Shown piece by piece: positions 1-6,700 of a stretch of 15,179 bases of DNA. The notes beneath the pieces are model-generated. The model did no database searches. It worked only from the letters and a program-made list of their open reading frames with translations, and was not told where the DNA came from. The stretch is taken from positions 1 to 15,179 of the forward strand of contig CAZKFG010000055.1 in assembly GCA_964551985.1 (NCBI GenBank), read 5' to 3'. A program made the position numbers and the translations under genes. Positions within the stretch are counted from its first letter, which is position 1. Each line of letters starts with the position of its first letter. This stretch comes from CAZKFG01 sp964551985. GTDB taxonomy: Bacteria; Bacillota; Negativicutes; Acidaminococcales; JAISLQ01.

Positions 1-55
1 AAGAGAAGGCGGAAGAACAGTTGGTGCTGGTGTTGTTGCTACTGTTTCTAAATAA
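1..55 (+). CDS. tuf: Elongation factor Tu, C-terminal end (5' part outside window)
   Basis: Only the last 17 codons and the TAA stop (53-55) are present. They read REGGRTVGAGVVATVSK, the characteristic end of domain III of EF-Tu, the GTPase that brings aminoacyl-tRNA to the ribosome. The reading frame enters at base 2. The gene is followed at once by an intrinsic terminator (67-98), so it ends its own transcript and is not an operon partner of rpmG. A second tuf gene begins at 15059, so this genome has at least two copies. The 3-prime codons seen are mostly T-ending (GTT for all four Val, GCT for both Ala). Identification is firm despite the short length because this C-terminal signature is very conserved. 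Confidence 0.93.
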   Translation, partial: REGGRTVGAGVVATVSK

Positions 56-66
56 ATTTTAAAATC

Positions 67-98
67 AAACACTTTGAGCGTTAGCCCAAAGTGTTTTT
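67..98 (+). terminator. Intrinsic terminator of upstream tuf
   Basis: A perfect 10-bp stem, AAACACTTTG (67-76) with CAAAGTGTTT (87-96), encloses a 10-nt loop and runs into a T tract (94-98). It starts 11 bases after the tuf stop codon and separates tuf from the promoter at 130-158. Confidence 0.9.
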
Positions 99-129
99 AT
101 TAATAAAACAAATTTACTCAAAGCTGTTA

Positions 130-158
130 TTGACACATAGTGTTAATTGTGATACATT
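130..158 (+). promoter_or_regulatory. Sigma-70/sigma-A promoter for rpmG-secE-nusG-rpl operon
   Basis: A perfect -35 box TTGACA (130-135) and a -10 box TACATT (153-158) are separated by 17 bp. A TGn extended -10 (TG at 150-151) sits just upstream of the -10. Transcription should start near 165, giving a leader of about 50 nt before rpmG. The site lies just after the tuf terminator, so it is the likely main promoter for L33 through L7/L12. The spacer also contains the small dyad ACAC-ATA-GTGT (133-143). Confidence 0.87.
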
Positions 159-165
159 ATATTAG

Positions 166-184
166 CGACACTTTGAAAGTGGCG
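166..184 (+). promoter_or_regulatory. Hairpin at the predicted mRNA 5' end
   Basis: CGACACTTT (166-174) and AAAGTGGCG (176-184) can form an eight-pair stem with one A/G mismatch and a three-base loop (174-176). It begins within a base or two of the predicted transcription start, so it would cap the transcript's 5' end. No T tract follows, so it is not a terminator. A role in protecting the mRNA from 5'-dependent decay is inference only. Confidence 0.4.
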
Positions 185-215
185 TTATTTATGATAGTGA
201 GAGAGGTGTAATCCT

Positions 216-365
216 ATGCGTACAGCGGTTACATTAGCTTGCACAGAATGTAAGCAACGTAATTATCAAACCAATAAAAACAAAAAAAATGATCCTGAAC
301 GTATTGAAATGAGCAAATATTGTAAGTTCTGTAAAAAACATACTGCTCACAAAGAAACAAAATAG
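216..365 (+). CDS. rpmG: Large-subunit ribosomal protein L33 (bL33), zinc-binding form
   Basis: A 49-residue protein of normal L33 length, beginning MRTAVTLACTECKQRNYQ. It has two CxxC pairs, C9/C12 and C36/C39, which make the zinc ribbon of the C+ paralogue type. L33 sits near the E site of the 50S subunit. The ATG follows the ribosome binding site GAGAGGTG (201-208) with a gap of 7. It is the first gene of the operon, 22 bases before secE; tuf upstream is separated by terminator and promoter. In other Bacillota, C+ L33 is often replaced by a cysteine-free paralogue under zinc limitation. Whether a C- copy exists elsewhere in this genome cannot be seen. Confidence 0.95.
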   Translation: MRTAVTLACTECKQRNYQTNKNKKNDPERIEMSKYCKFCKKHTAHKETK

Positions 366-387
366 CTTTAATTAAGGATGTGAAAAT

Positions 388-609
388 ATGGCTGCTCCAG
401 ATACTTCGGTAGATGTGCAATCAATCGGCGGTATTAAAAAGTTTTTGCGTGAAACAAGAATAGAACTGAAAAAAGTCACTTGGCCTAATCGTCAACAATT
501 GATTGCTTATACAGGCGTTGTATTGTTTACAGTGGCGTTTATGTCTATTCTTATTTGGCTGTTTGATACTGCATTTACTTTTGCATTCAGGGTATTATTA
601 AGAGGCTAG
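388..609 (+). CDS. secE: Preprotein translocase subunit SecE
   Basis: A 73-residue protein of the short, single-span SecE type found in most Gram-positive-lineage bacteria. Residues about 14-40 form the amphipathic cytoplasmic helix with the family signature ELKKVTWPNRQQL. A single hydrophobic segment (about residues 41-66, YTGVVLFTVAFMSILIWLF) is the membrane anchor. SecE clamps the SecY channel in the inner membrane and is needed for protein export. The ATG at 388 is preceded by AAGGATGTG; an ATG at 378 hits a stop at once. It sits between rpmG and nusG, the near-universal secE-nusG arrangement. Confidence 0.96.
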   Translation: MAAPDTSVDVQSIGGIKKFLRETRIELKKVTWPNRQQLIAYTGVVLFTVAFMSILIWLFDTAFTFAFRVLLRG

Positions 610-645
610 GGGGAAGCAGGGCAGAGTACTGTTTTGCGTATTTGG

Positions 646-1179
646 ATGGAAACAGAAAAACGTTGGTATGTTATACACACATATTCTGGTTATGAAAACA
701 AAGTTACTGCTAACTTAGAGAGAAAAGTTCATAGTTTGGGCATGGAAAATGAAATCTTTAGAGTATTGGTACCTATGGAAAATGAGGTAGAATACAAAGA
801 CGGTAAGAAAAAAGTTGCCCAAAAGAAAATTTTTCCAGGCTATGTGCTTGTAGAGATGATTATGAATGATCATTCTTGGTATGTTGTAAGAAATACCCCT
901 GGTATTACAGGTTTTGTAGGTTCAGGAACAAAACCTACACCGCTTACAGAAAGCGAAGTAAAACAGATTTTAAAATCTATGGGGTTAGAAGAAAGTAAAA
1001 CAAGAATTGATGTCAAATTACAACAAACTGTTCGTATTAAAGACGGTGCTTTTGCCGGTTGGACAGCGGTTGTAAATGAGATCAATGAAGAACGTAGCAA
1101 ACTTAAAGTGTTAGTTAATATGTTTGGTAGGGAAACTCCTGTTGAACTAGACTTTACACAAATAGAAATAGTTGCATAA
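646..1179 (+). CDS. nusG: Transcription elongation/termination factor NusG
   Basis: NusG binds the clamp of elongating RNA polymerase and modulates pausing, Rho action and coupling to the ribosome. The protein (177 residues from this start) has the NGN domain (about 5-110, with RWYVIHTYSGYENKV, KIFPGYVLVEM and WYVVRNTPGITGFVG) and a C-terminal KOW domain (about 125-176, with IKDGAFAGW and VNMFGRETPVELDF). I chose ATG 646 because homology with other NusG proteins begins at this methionine. It has no clear ribosome binding site. An in-frame TTG at 634 would add MRIW and has a weak purine stretch upstream (617-626), so the true start may be 634. Its stop codon overlaps the ribosome binding site of rplK. 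Confidence 0.95.
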   Translation: METEKRWYVIHTYSGYENKVTANLERKVHSLGMENEIFRVLVPMENEVEYKDGKKKVAQKKIFPGYVLVEMIMNDHSWYVVRNTPGITGFVGSGTKPTPLTESEVKQILKSMGLEESKTRIDVKLQQTVRIKDGAFAGWTAVVNEINEERSKLKVLVNMFGRETPVELDFTQIEIVA

Positions 1180-1192
1180 GGAGGTGTAGATA

Positions 1193-1618
1193 ATGGCTAA
1201 AAAAGTTGTCAAAATGGTAAAGCTACAAATTCCTGCCGCAAAAGCTACTCCAGCACCACCAGTTGGACCGGCACTTGGTCAAGCGGGTGTCAATATTATG
1301 GCGTTTGTAAAAGAATTTAATGAGCGTACTGCAAAAGATATTGGTCTTATTATTCCAGTAGAAATTACAGTTTACGAAGATCGTTCATTTACTTTTATTA
1401 CTAAAACTCCACCAGCTGCCGTGCTTTTGAAAAAAGCAGCAGGGCTTGAAAAAGCATCTGGCGTACCAAACAAGACAAAAGTGGCAAAAGTAAATCGTAC
1501 AAAAGTACGTGAAATTGCTCAAAGCAAAATGGTTGATCTTAATGCAGCAAGCATAGAAGCTGCAATGTCAATGGTTGAAGGAACTGCTCGCAGTATGGGC
1601 ATCGACATTATTGACTAA
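1193..1618 (+). CDS. rplK: Large-subunit ribosomal protein L11 (uL11)
   Basis: A full-length 141-residue L11. The N-terminal domain (about 1-70) carries the proline-rich PAPPVGPALGQAGVNIM segment, which lines the thiostrepton/GTPase-centre cleft. The C-terminal domain (about 75-141) binds the 1070 region of 23S rRNA and includes the usual PPAAVLLKKAAG motif. L11 forms the base of the stalk with L10 and activates factor GTPases and RelA-type stringent response. The ATG follows a perfect AAGGAGGTG (1178-1186) that begins inside the nusG stop codon. Two bases of the normally near-invariant GKAN stretch are changed (A16, T19; reads AAKAT), discussed as a finding. Confidence 0.97.
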   Translation: MAKKVVKMVKLQIPAAKATPAPPVGPALGQAGVNIMAFVKEFNERTAKDIGLIIPVEITVYEDRSFTFITKTPPAAVLLKKAAGLEKASGVPNKTKVAKVNRTKVREIAQSKMVDLNAASIEAAMSMVEGTARSMGIDIID

Positions 1619-1624
1619 AAATTA

Positions 1625-1660
1625 GTGGGAGGCATATTGCCGTTATTACCGCAAGGAGGA
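1625..1660 (+). promoter_or_regulatory. Candidate L1-binding mRNA element overlapping the rplA ribosome binding site
   Basis: The 49-base gap between rplK and rplA can fold into two short helices joined by an asymmetric internal loop. The outer helix is GTGG (1625-1628) with CCGC (1649-1652), including one G-U pair. The inner helix is GGC (1631-1633) with GCC (1639-1641), closed by an ATATT loop. The internal loop has GA on one side and GTTATTA on the other. The AAGGAGGA ribosome binding site (1653-1660) follows directly. Ribosomal protein L1 is known in several bacteria to repress its own operon by binding an rRNA-mimicking site of this helix-loop-helix form. The assignment here is inference from position and shape. 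Confidence 0.55.
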
Positions 1661-1667
1661 TTTTTAA

Positions 1668-2375
1668 ATGGCTAAATTTGGTAAAAAATACCAAGAAGTT
1701 GCAAAATTAGTTGATTTTGAAAAACAATATGATCCACAAGAAGCAATTGAACTTGTTAAAAAAACATCTACAACAAAATTTGATGCGACAGTTGAAGTTG
1801 CAGTAAAATTGGGTGTTGATCCAAAATATCCAGACCAACAAGTGCGTGGGGCGGTTGTTTTACCACATGGTACTGGAAAAACAAAAAGAGTTTTAGTTTT
1901 TGCTAAAGGCGAAAAAGTAAAAGAAGCAGAAACAGCAGGTGCCGATTTTGTAGGTGCTGAAGAATTGGTTGACAAAATTAAAAATGGCTGGACAGACTTT
2001 GATGTTGCTGTTGCAACACCAGATATGATGGGTCTAGTTGGTCGTATAGGTAAAATTTTAGGACCAAAAGGACTTATGCCAAATCCAAAAGTTGGTACAG
2101 TTACTTTAGATGTTGCTCGCGCAATTAGTGAAATTAAAGCGGGTAAGATTGAATATAGAACAGATAAAGCTGGTAACATTCATGCTCCGATTGGTAAAGT
2201 ATCATTTGATGCAGCAAAACTAGAAGATAATTTTGTTACATTAATTGAAACTTTAATTAAAGTAAAGCCATCAGGTGCAAAAGGGCAATATATCAGAAAA
2301 ATTGCTTTATCGACAACAATGGGTCCTGGAGTACTGGTTAATACACTAAAAGCTTCCATGGCGAAAAAAGACTAA
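1668..2375 (+). CDS. rplA: Large-subunit ribosomal protein L1 (uL1)
   Basis: A 235-residue protein, normal length for L1, which forms the mobile L1 stalk that helps release E-site tRNA. Domain I is split between the N- and C-terminal parts (KFDATVEVAVKLGVDPKYPDQQVRGAV near 38-64 and the C-terminal TTMGPGVLVNT). Domain II lies between them, with the conserved MMGLVGRIGKILGPKGLMPNPK stretch (about residues 122-143) and TVTLDV. The ATG follows AAGGAGGA (1653-1660). It is second of the rplK-rplA pair and is separated from rplJ by the L10 leader. Autoregulation by the product through the element at 1625-1660 is plausible. Confidence 0.97.
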   Translation: MAKFGKKYQEVAKLVDFEKQYDPQEAIELVKKTSTTKFDATVEVAVKLGVDPKYPDQQVRGAVVLPHGTGKTKRVLVFAKGEKVKEAETAGADFVGAEELVDKIKNGWTDFDVAVATPDMMGLVGRIGKILGPKGLMPNPKVGTVTLDVARAISEIKAGKIEYRTDKAGNIHAPIGKVSFDAAKLEDNFVTLIETLIKVKPSGAKGQYIRKIALSTTMGPGVLVNTLKASMAKKD

Positions 2376-2384
2376 TAAAAATTT

Positions 2385-2496
2385 GACCGTAGACAGTAGG
2401 TGCAAGCAATTGCTTAATTTCCTGCCGAGGTTGGAGTAAACACGCAAGTGTTTTTTGCTGAGTAAATAACAGCCTCCGCCGTCTGCGGGGGCTTTT
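2385..2496 (+). promoter_or_regulatory. L10 leader RNA (autoregulatory leader of rplJ-rplL)
   Basis: The 152-base gap between rplA and rplJ has the recognisable L10-leader core. GACC (2385-2388), then ACAGTAGG (2393-2400), a short hairpin (about 2402-2415) and CCTGCCGAGGT (2421-2431) form the L10-binding kink-turn region. A second hairpin, AAACAC-GCAA-GTGTTT (2438-2453), follows, then the terminator at 2471-2496. In Bacillus and relatives the L10-(L7/L12) complex binds this RNA and lowers rplJL expression by attenuation. The bases CGAGGTTG (2426-2433) can instead pair with CAGCCTCCG (2470-2478, one bulge), which would block the terminator. I am confident of the family; the exact switching is inferred. 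Confidence 0.87.
2471..2496 (+). terminator. Attenuator terminator within the L10 leader
   Basis: The stem AGCCTCCGC (2471-2479) with GCGGGGGCT (2485-2493) has nine pairs, one of them T-G, and a CGTCT loop. It runs into TTTT (2493-2496) and further T-rich sequence. It is the only GC-rich hairpin in this intergenic stretch. Because rplJ follows without a visible new promoter, it should act as a partial, regulated terminator. Confidence 0.75.
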
Positions 2497-2527
2497 AATA
2501 TTATTTTAAAAAGGAGGTGTTGAAAAT

Positions 2528-3058
2528 ATGGCAGTTATAAGACCTCATAAACAAGAGGCAGTAGCAAAAATTAAAGACATACTGGCTAACTCTAAAGGTG
2601 TTGTTTTTGCTGATTATCGTGGTATTACTGTAGCACAAGATACAGCACTTAGAAAAAAACTGCGTGAAGCAGGTGTTGAGTATAAGGTTGTAAAAAATAC
2701 ACTTACTAATATTGCAGCTCAAGAAGCTGGAATAGAAGGACTTACAAAATACCTAGAAGGTCTTACTGTAATGGCATACTCTTTAAGTGATGCTGTTTTA
2801 CCTGCAAAACTTATTTCTGAATTTATCAAAGATAGTAAGATTAAAACTTATGAAATAAAATCAGGAATAGTAGATGGTAAGGTAATTGACGCTGAAGGTG
2901 TTAAACAATTGGCTTCCTTGCCACCAAAAGAAGTATTGCTTGCCAAAATGCTTGGCAGTATGCAAGCTCCTATCACTGGTTTTGTCAATGTATTACAAGG
3001 AAATATCAGAAAACTTGTTTATACTTTGGAAGCTGTTAAGAATAAAAAATCAGCTTAA
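2528..3058 (+). CDS. rplJ: Large-subunit ribosomal protein L10 (uL10)
   Basis: A 176-residue L10, the stalk protein that binds 23S rRNA next to L11 and carries the L7/L12 dimers. The N-terminal globular domain (about 1-135) contains the family motifs VVFADYRGITVAQ, LRKKLREAGVEYKVVKNTL and the LPPKEVLLAKML segment. The C-terminal helix (about 140-176, GNIRKLVYTLEAVKNKK) is the platform for L7/L12 dimers. The length of this helix would fit two to three dimers but I cannot settle the number. The ATG follows AAGGAGGTG (2511-2519). It is controlled by the leader upstream and is co-transcribed with rplL. Confidence 0.96.
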   Translation: MAVIRPHKQEAVAKIKDILANSKGVVFADYRGITVAQDTALRKKLREAGVEYKVVKNTLTNIAAQEAGIEGLTKYLEGLTVMAYSLSDAVLPAKLISEFIKDSKIKTYEIKSGIVDGKVIDAEGVKQLASLPPKEVLLAKMLGSMQAPITGFVNVLQGNIRKLVYTLEAVKNKKSA

Positions 3059-3106
3059 AATAACTACTAATTAAAATATTTTATAAAAATTTTGGAGGTA
3101 TATATA

Positions 3107-3478
3107 ATGAATAAAGAACAATTAATTCAAGCGATTGAAGAAATGACAGTATTGGAGCTATCCGAACTTGTAAAAGCTCTAGAAGAAAAATTTGGTGTAA
3201 GTGCAGCGGCTCCTGTAGCAGTTGCAGCAGTTGGTGCAGCTCCAGCAGCCGCAGTAGCTGAAGAGCAAACAGAATTTGATGTTATTTTAGCTAATGCTGG
3301 TGCAAGCAAAATTAATGTTATTAAAGTAGTACGTGAATTAACTGGTCTTGGCTTAAAAGAAGCTAAAGAATTAGTTGATGGCGCACCAAAAACTTTAAAA
3401 GAAAAAGTAGCAAAAGCTGATGCTGATGCTCTAAAAGCTAAACTTGAAGAAGCTGGCGCAACAGTAGAAGTAAAATAG
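3107..3478 (+). CDS. rplL: Large-subunit ribosomal protein L7/L12 (bL12)
   Basis: A 123-residue protein with the three parts of L7/L12. An N-terminal dimerisation and L10-binding domain (1-35, NKEQLIQAIEEMTVLELSEL) is followed by an Ala/Val-rich flexible hinge (about 36-52). The C-terminal domain that recruits elongation factors (about 55-123) has ASKINVIKVVRELTGLGLKEAK. I chose ATG 3107 over an in-frame TTG at 3092. The ATG has the GGAGGT ribosome binding site (3094-3099) at a gap of 7, whereas the longer form would translate that site. It is the last gene of its transcript, closed by the strong terminator at 3492-3537. Confidence 0.97.
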   Translation: MNKEQLIQAIEEMTVLELSELVKALEEKFGVSAAAPVAVAAVGAAPAAAVAEEQTEFDVILANAGASKINVIKVVRELTGLGLKEAKELVDGAPKTLKEKVAKADADALKAKLEEAGATVEVK

Positions 3479-3491
3479 TTTTTTAATGTGT

Positions 3492-3537
3492 AAAATCCTA
3501 TCTGGTTTTAGAAAATCAGATAGGATTTTTTATTTTT
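3492..3537 (+). terminator. Strong intrinsic terminator after rplL
   Basis: AAAATCCTATCTG (3492-3504) pairs perfectly with CAGATAGGATTTT (3517-3529). The stem can be extended inward by a G-T pair and A-T pairs, and is followed by an almost unbroken T run to 3537. It separates the ribosomal-protein operon from the rpoB promoter, so rpoBC is transcribed mainly on its own. Confidence 0.93.
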
Positions 3538-3546
3538 TAAAAATAT

Positions 3547-3575
3547 TTGACAAAAAAAAATATATATGATATAAT
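3547..3575 (+). promoter_or_regulatory. Consensus sigma-A promoter of rpoB-rpoC
   Basis: TTGACA (3547-3552) and TATAAT (3570-3575) are both perfect consensus boxes with a 17-bp spacer. The spacer starts with an A run and ends in TGA, giving a TGn extended -10. The predicted start is near 3581, about 200 nt upstream of rpoB. Such a strong promoter suggests output is limited downstream, by the leader terminator at 3681-3728. Confidence 0.93.
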
Positions 3576-3581
3576 TTTTAG

Positions 3582-3785
3582 ACACAATAATTTATTTAAA
3601 TATAGTTCTTTATAAGAGGCGCGGTGCTTCTAGTAATAAAGGCATTGACTTATTATAAAGGAGGGTTTTTCAATAATTGTACAGGTTGTTTTCAGTTTTA
3701 CGGACAGCCTGTTTTTGTTTGTTTTTTTAGTGCAGTTTGCGTGGTGTGAGTTGCAGTAAAGTATTTTATTAAGGAGGAAAACTAG
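3582..3785 (+). promoter_or_regulatory. rpoB leader RNA with hairpin, internal Shine-Dalgarno and attenuator
   Basis: The 307-base gap between rplL and rpoB holds a terminator, a promoter and this leader of about 200 nt. CTTTATAA (3608-3615) pairs perfectly with TTATAAAG (3653-3660). Inside it CGGTGC (3622-3627) can pair with GCATTG (3642-3647). An alternative hairpin, TAATAAAG with CTTATTA (3634-3655), would compete with the outer helix. A strong Shine-Dalgarno-like AAAGGAGGG (3657-3665) overlaps the end of that helix. The terminator at 3681-3728 follows, then the true rpoB ribosome binding site AAGGAGG (3771-3777). A conserved Firmicutes-rpoB leader motif has been described by comparative genomics; whether this is a member I cannot check. 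Confidence 0.65.
3681..3728 (+). terminator. Intrinsic terminator inside the rpoB leader (probable attenuator)
   Basis: ACAGGTTGT (3681-3689) pairs with ACAGCCTGT (3704-3712), nine pairs with one T-G. A 14-nt loop separates the arms. The T-rich tail (3712-3728) has only one G-containing interruption pattern. It lies between the only visible rpoB promoter and the rpoB start, so it must be read through for polymerase to be made. Confidence 0.77.
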
Positions 3786-6700
3786 ATGTTTAAACCGGTT
3801 GCGGTTGGCAAAAGAAATAGGTATAGTTATTCGAAAATTAATGAAGTTCTACAAATGCCAAATCTTTTAGCTATTCAAAAAAATTCTTACCAATGGTTTT
3901 TAAAAGAAGGTCTTGAAGAGGTTTTTCAAGATGTTTCACCTATTTTGGATTTTACAGGTAACTTAGAGTTATCTTTTGAGGGTTTTACTTTTGGTGAGCC
4001 TAAATATGATGTAGAAGAATGTAAGGAACGTGATGCTAGCTATGCCGTGCCACTAAATGTCAATGTCCGCTTGCTTTTTAAAGAAACAGGCGAAATTAAA
4101 GAGTCTAAAGTTTTTATGGGCGATTTACCACTTATGACTGACACAGGTACTTTCATTATAAATGGAGCAGAGCGTGTTATCGTTAGCCAACTTGTCAGAT
4201 CACCTGGTGTTTATTACAATCAAACAATGGATGCAAGTGGTAAACTTTTATATAATGTAACGGTTATACCTAATCGTGGTGCTTGGATAGAGTTTGAAAC
4301 TGATGTAAATGATGTCATTTATGCTCGTGTTGACAGGACAAGAAAAGTTCCTGCAACTGTTTTTTTGCGTTCTTTAGGTTTAGCTAGCAATGCTGATATT
4401 TTAAAGATGTTTAATGATGATGTTAAAGTTCAAGCAACATTAGATAGAGATAATGCAACAGAAAGAGATGAAGCTTTAATCGAACTTTATAAAAGACTTC
4501 GTCCAGGTGAGCCTCCAATTGCTGAAAATGCCCTACAACTTTTAGAAGCGACATTTTTTGACGCTAAACGTTATGACTTAGCTAAAGTTGGTCGCTATAA
4601 ATTAAATAAAAAACTCGGATGGCGTCGTCGTTTGTTTGGTCAAACATTAGCTCAAGATTTGGTTGACAAAGAAACCGGTGAAATTATTGTAGCTGAAGGT
4701 ACTATTATTAACGCCGATTGGATAGAAAAAATTGAACAAAGCGGTATTTTTGATTTTGAAGGTATAAAAGAAGTTAATGTACGTTTAGGCGATAAGGTTA
4801 TTAAGATGATTTGTAATGAAGATAACCCAATGTCTAAAAGAACTGTTACTGTATCTGATGTTTATGCTGCTTTTAGTTATTTACTAAATCTTATGGATGG
4901 AATTGGGAATTGCGATGATATTGACCATTTGGGTAATCGTCGTCTACGCTCTGTTGGCGAACTTATGCAAAATCAATTTCGCATAGGCTTGGCTCGTATG
5001 GAAAGAGTTGTCAAAGAACGTATGACAATTCAAGATACTGAAGTCATTACCCCACAAGCTTTGATTAATATTCGTCCTGTTGTAGCGGCAGTAAAAGAAT
5101 TTTTTGGCTCAAGCCAGTTGTCGCAATTTATGGATCAAACAAATCCACTTGGCGAACTTACTCATAAACGTCGTTTGTCTGCGCTAGGTCCTGGTGGACT
5201 TAGTCGTGAACGTGCAGGCTTTGAAGTGCGTGACGTTCACCATTCTCACTATGGTCGTATGTGCCCTATTGAAACACCTGAAGGACCAAACATCGGTCTT
5301 ATCGGTTCTTTGTCTACTTTTGCTATTGTAAACGAATATGGTTTTATTGAAACACCTTATAGGAAGGTGGATAAAGCAAATAAAAAAGTTACAGAAGATG
5401 TTGTTTATTTGACTGCTGATGAAGAAGATGAATTTATTTGCGCTCAAGCAAATGAGGAGCTTAAAAACGGTTGGTTTAAAGAAGAACACGTGACAGTTCG
5501 TTATCGTAATGAGTTTCCTGTCGTTAATGCTGATCAAGTAGACTACATGGACGTTTCGCCAAAACAAGTTGTATCCATTGCGACAGCATTAATTCCGTTT
5601 TTGGAAAATGATGATGCGAACCGTGCTTTGATGGGTGCTAACATGCAACGTCAAGCTGTACCACTACTTAGGACGCAAGCGCCTTTGGTTGGTACTGGTA
5701 TAGAATATAAAGCAGCGGTCGACTCAGGTGTTTGTGTTATTGCTAAAAATCCTGGCACTGTCGAGAAGGTTACAGCACAAGAAATTACTGTGCGTACACA
5801 ATCAGGAGATCTTGATTCTTATAAATTGTTAAAATTTAAACGCTCTAACCAAGGTACTTGTATCAACCAACGTCCGATTGTTTCTAAAGGAGATAAGGTC
5901 GTTGAACATGAAGTGCTTGCTGACGGACCTGCAACAAGCGGTGGAGAACTATCTTTAGGCTTTAATGTTATTGTTGCTTATATGCCTTGGGAAGGTTATA
6001 ACTATGAAGATGCTATTTTGCTAAATGAAGATTTAGTAAAAGGGGACGTATTTACATCCATTCATATTGAAGAATATGAGTGCGATGCCAGAGACACAAA
6101 ACTAGGACCCGAAGAAATTACTTGTGATATTCCAAATGTTTCAGAAGAAGCATTAAAAGACCTTGATGATAGAGGAATTATTCGCATTGGTGCGGAAGTT
6201 CGTCCTGGCGATATTTTAGTTGGGAAGGTTACACCAAAAGGTGAGACAGAACTTACGGCTGAAGAGCGTTTACTTAGAGCTATTTTTGGTGAAAAAGCAC
6301 GTGAAGTTAGAGATACATCACTTCGCGTTCCACATGGTGAGGCTGGTAAAATTGTTAATGTTAAAGTGTTTACTCGTGCTAATGGTGACGAACTGGCGCC
6401 TGGTGTTAATGAACAAGTGCGCGTTTATATAGCGCAAAAAAGAAAAATATCAGAAGGCGACAAAATGGCTGGTCGTCACGGTAACAAGGGTGTTGTGTCA
6501 AGAATTATGCCTTGTGAAGATATGCCATTTTTACCGGACGGACGTCCTGTCCATATAGTTTTAAATCCACTTGGTGTTCCAAGTCGTATGAATATCGGAC
6601 AAATTTTAGAAGCTCATTTAGGTTGGGCAGCTGCTGCAATTGGACTGAAAATCAATACTGGAGAAACAGGTCGTTTAGCTGAGCAATTAAATGCTATTGG

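Noticed and set aside
366..387. A possible tRNA-Trp between rpmG and secE, as found in some Bacillota.
   Set aside because: The gap is only 22 bases and holds just the secE ribosome binding site. No tRNA fits anywhere in the intergenic gaps.
1664..2179. Long open frame on the minus strand opposite rplA (171 codons), and similar ones opposite rpoB, rpoC and nusG.
   Set aside because: These are shadows of highly conserved genes. Their translations are Ser/Thr/Phe-rich, match no family I know, and lack ribosome binding sites.
2438..2459. AAACAC-GCAA-GTGTTT followed by T residues, as an independent terminator after rplA.
   Set aside because: The stem is only six A/T-rich pairs and lies inside the L10 leader. 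A pause hairpin is more likely than a real terminator, and the stronger GC-rich terminator is 20 bases further on.
3092..3106. Longer rplL start at TTG 3092.
   Set aside because: It would translate the GGAGGT ribosome binding site, and all L7/L12 homology starts at the ATG at 3107.
3614..3640. AAGAGGCGCG followed by AGTA in the rpoB leader resembles the first bases of a lysine riboswitch.
   Set aside because: The rest of the lysine aptamer (the later conserved helices and the GCCGAAG-type core) is absent and the gene downstream is unrelated to lysine. Treated as a chance likeness unless a covariance scan says otherwise.
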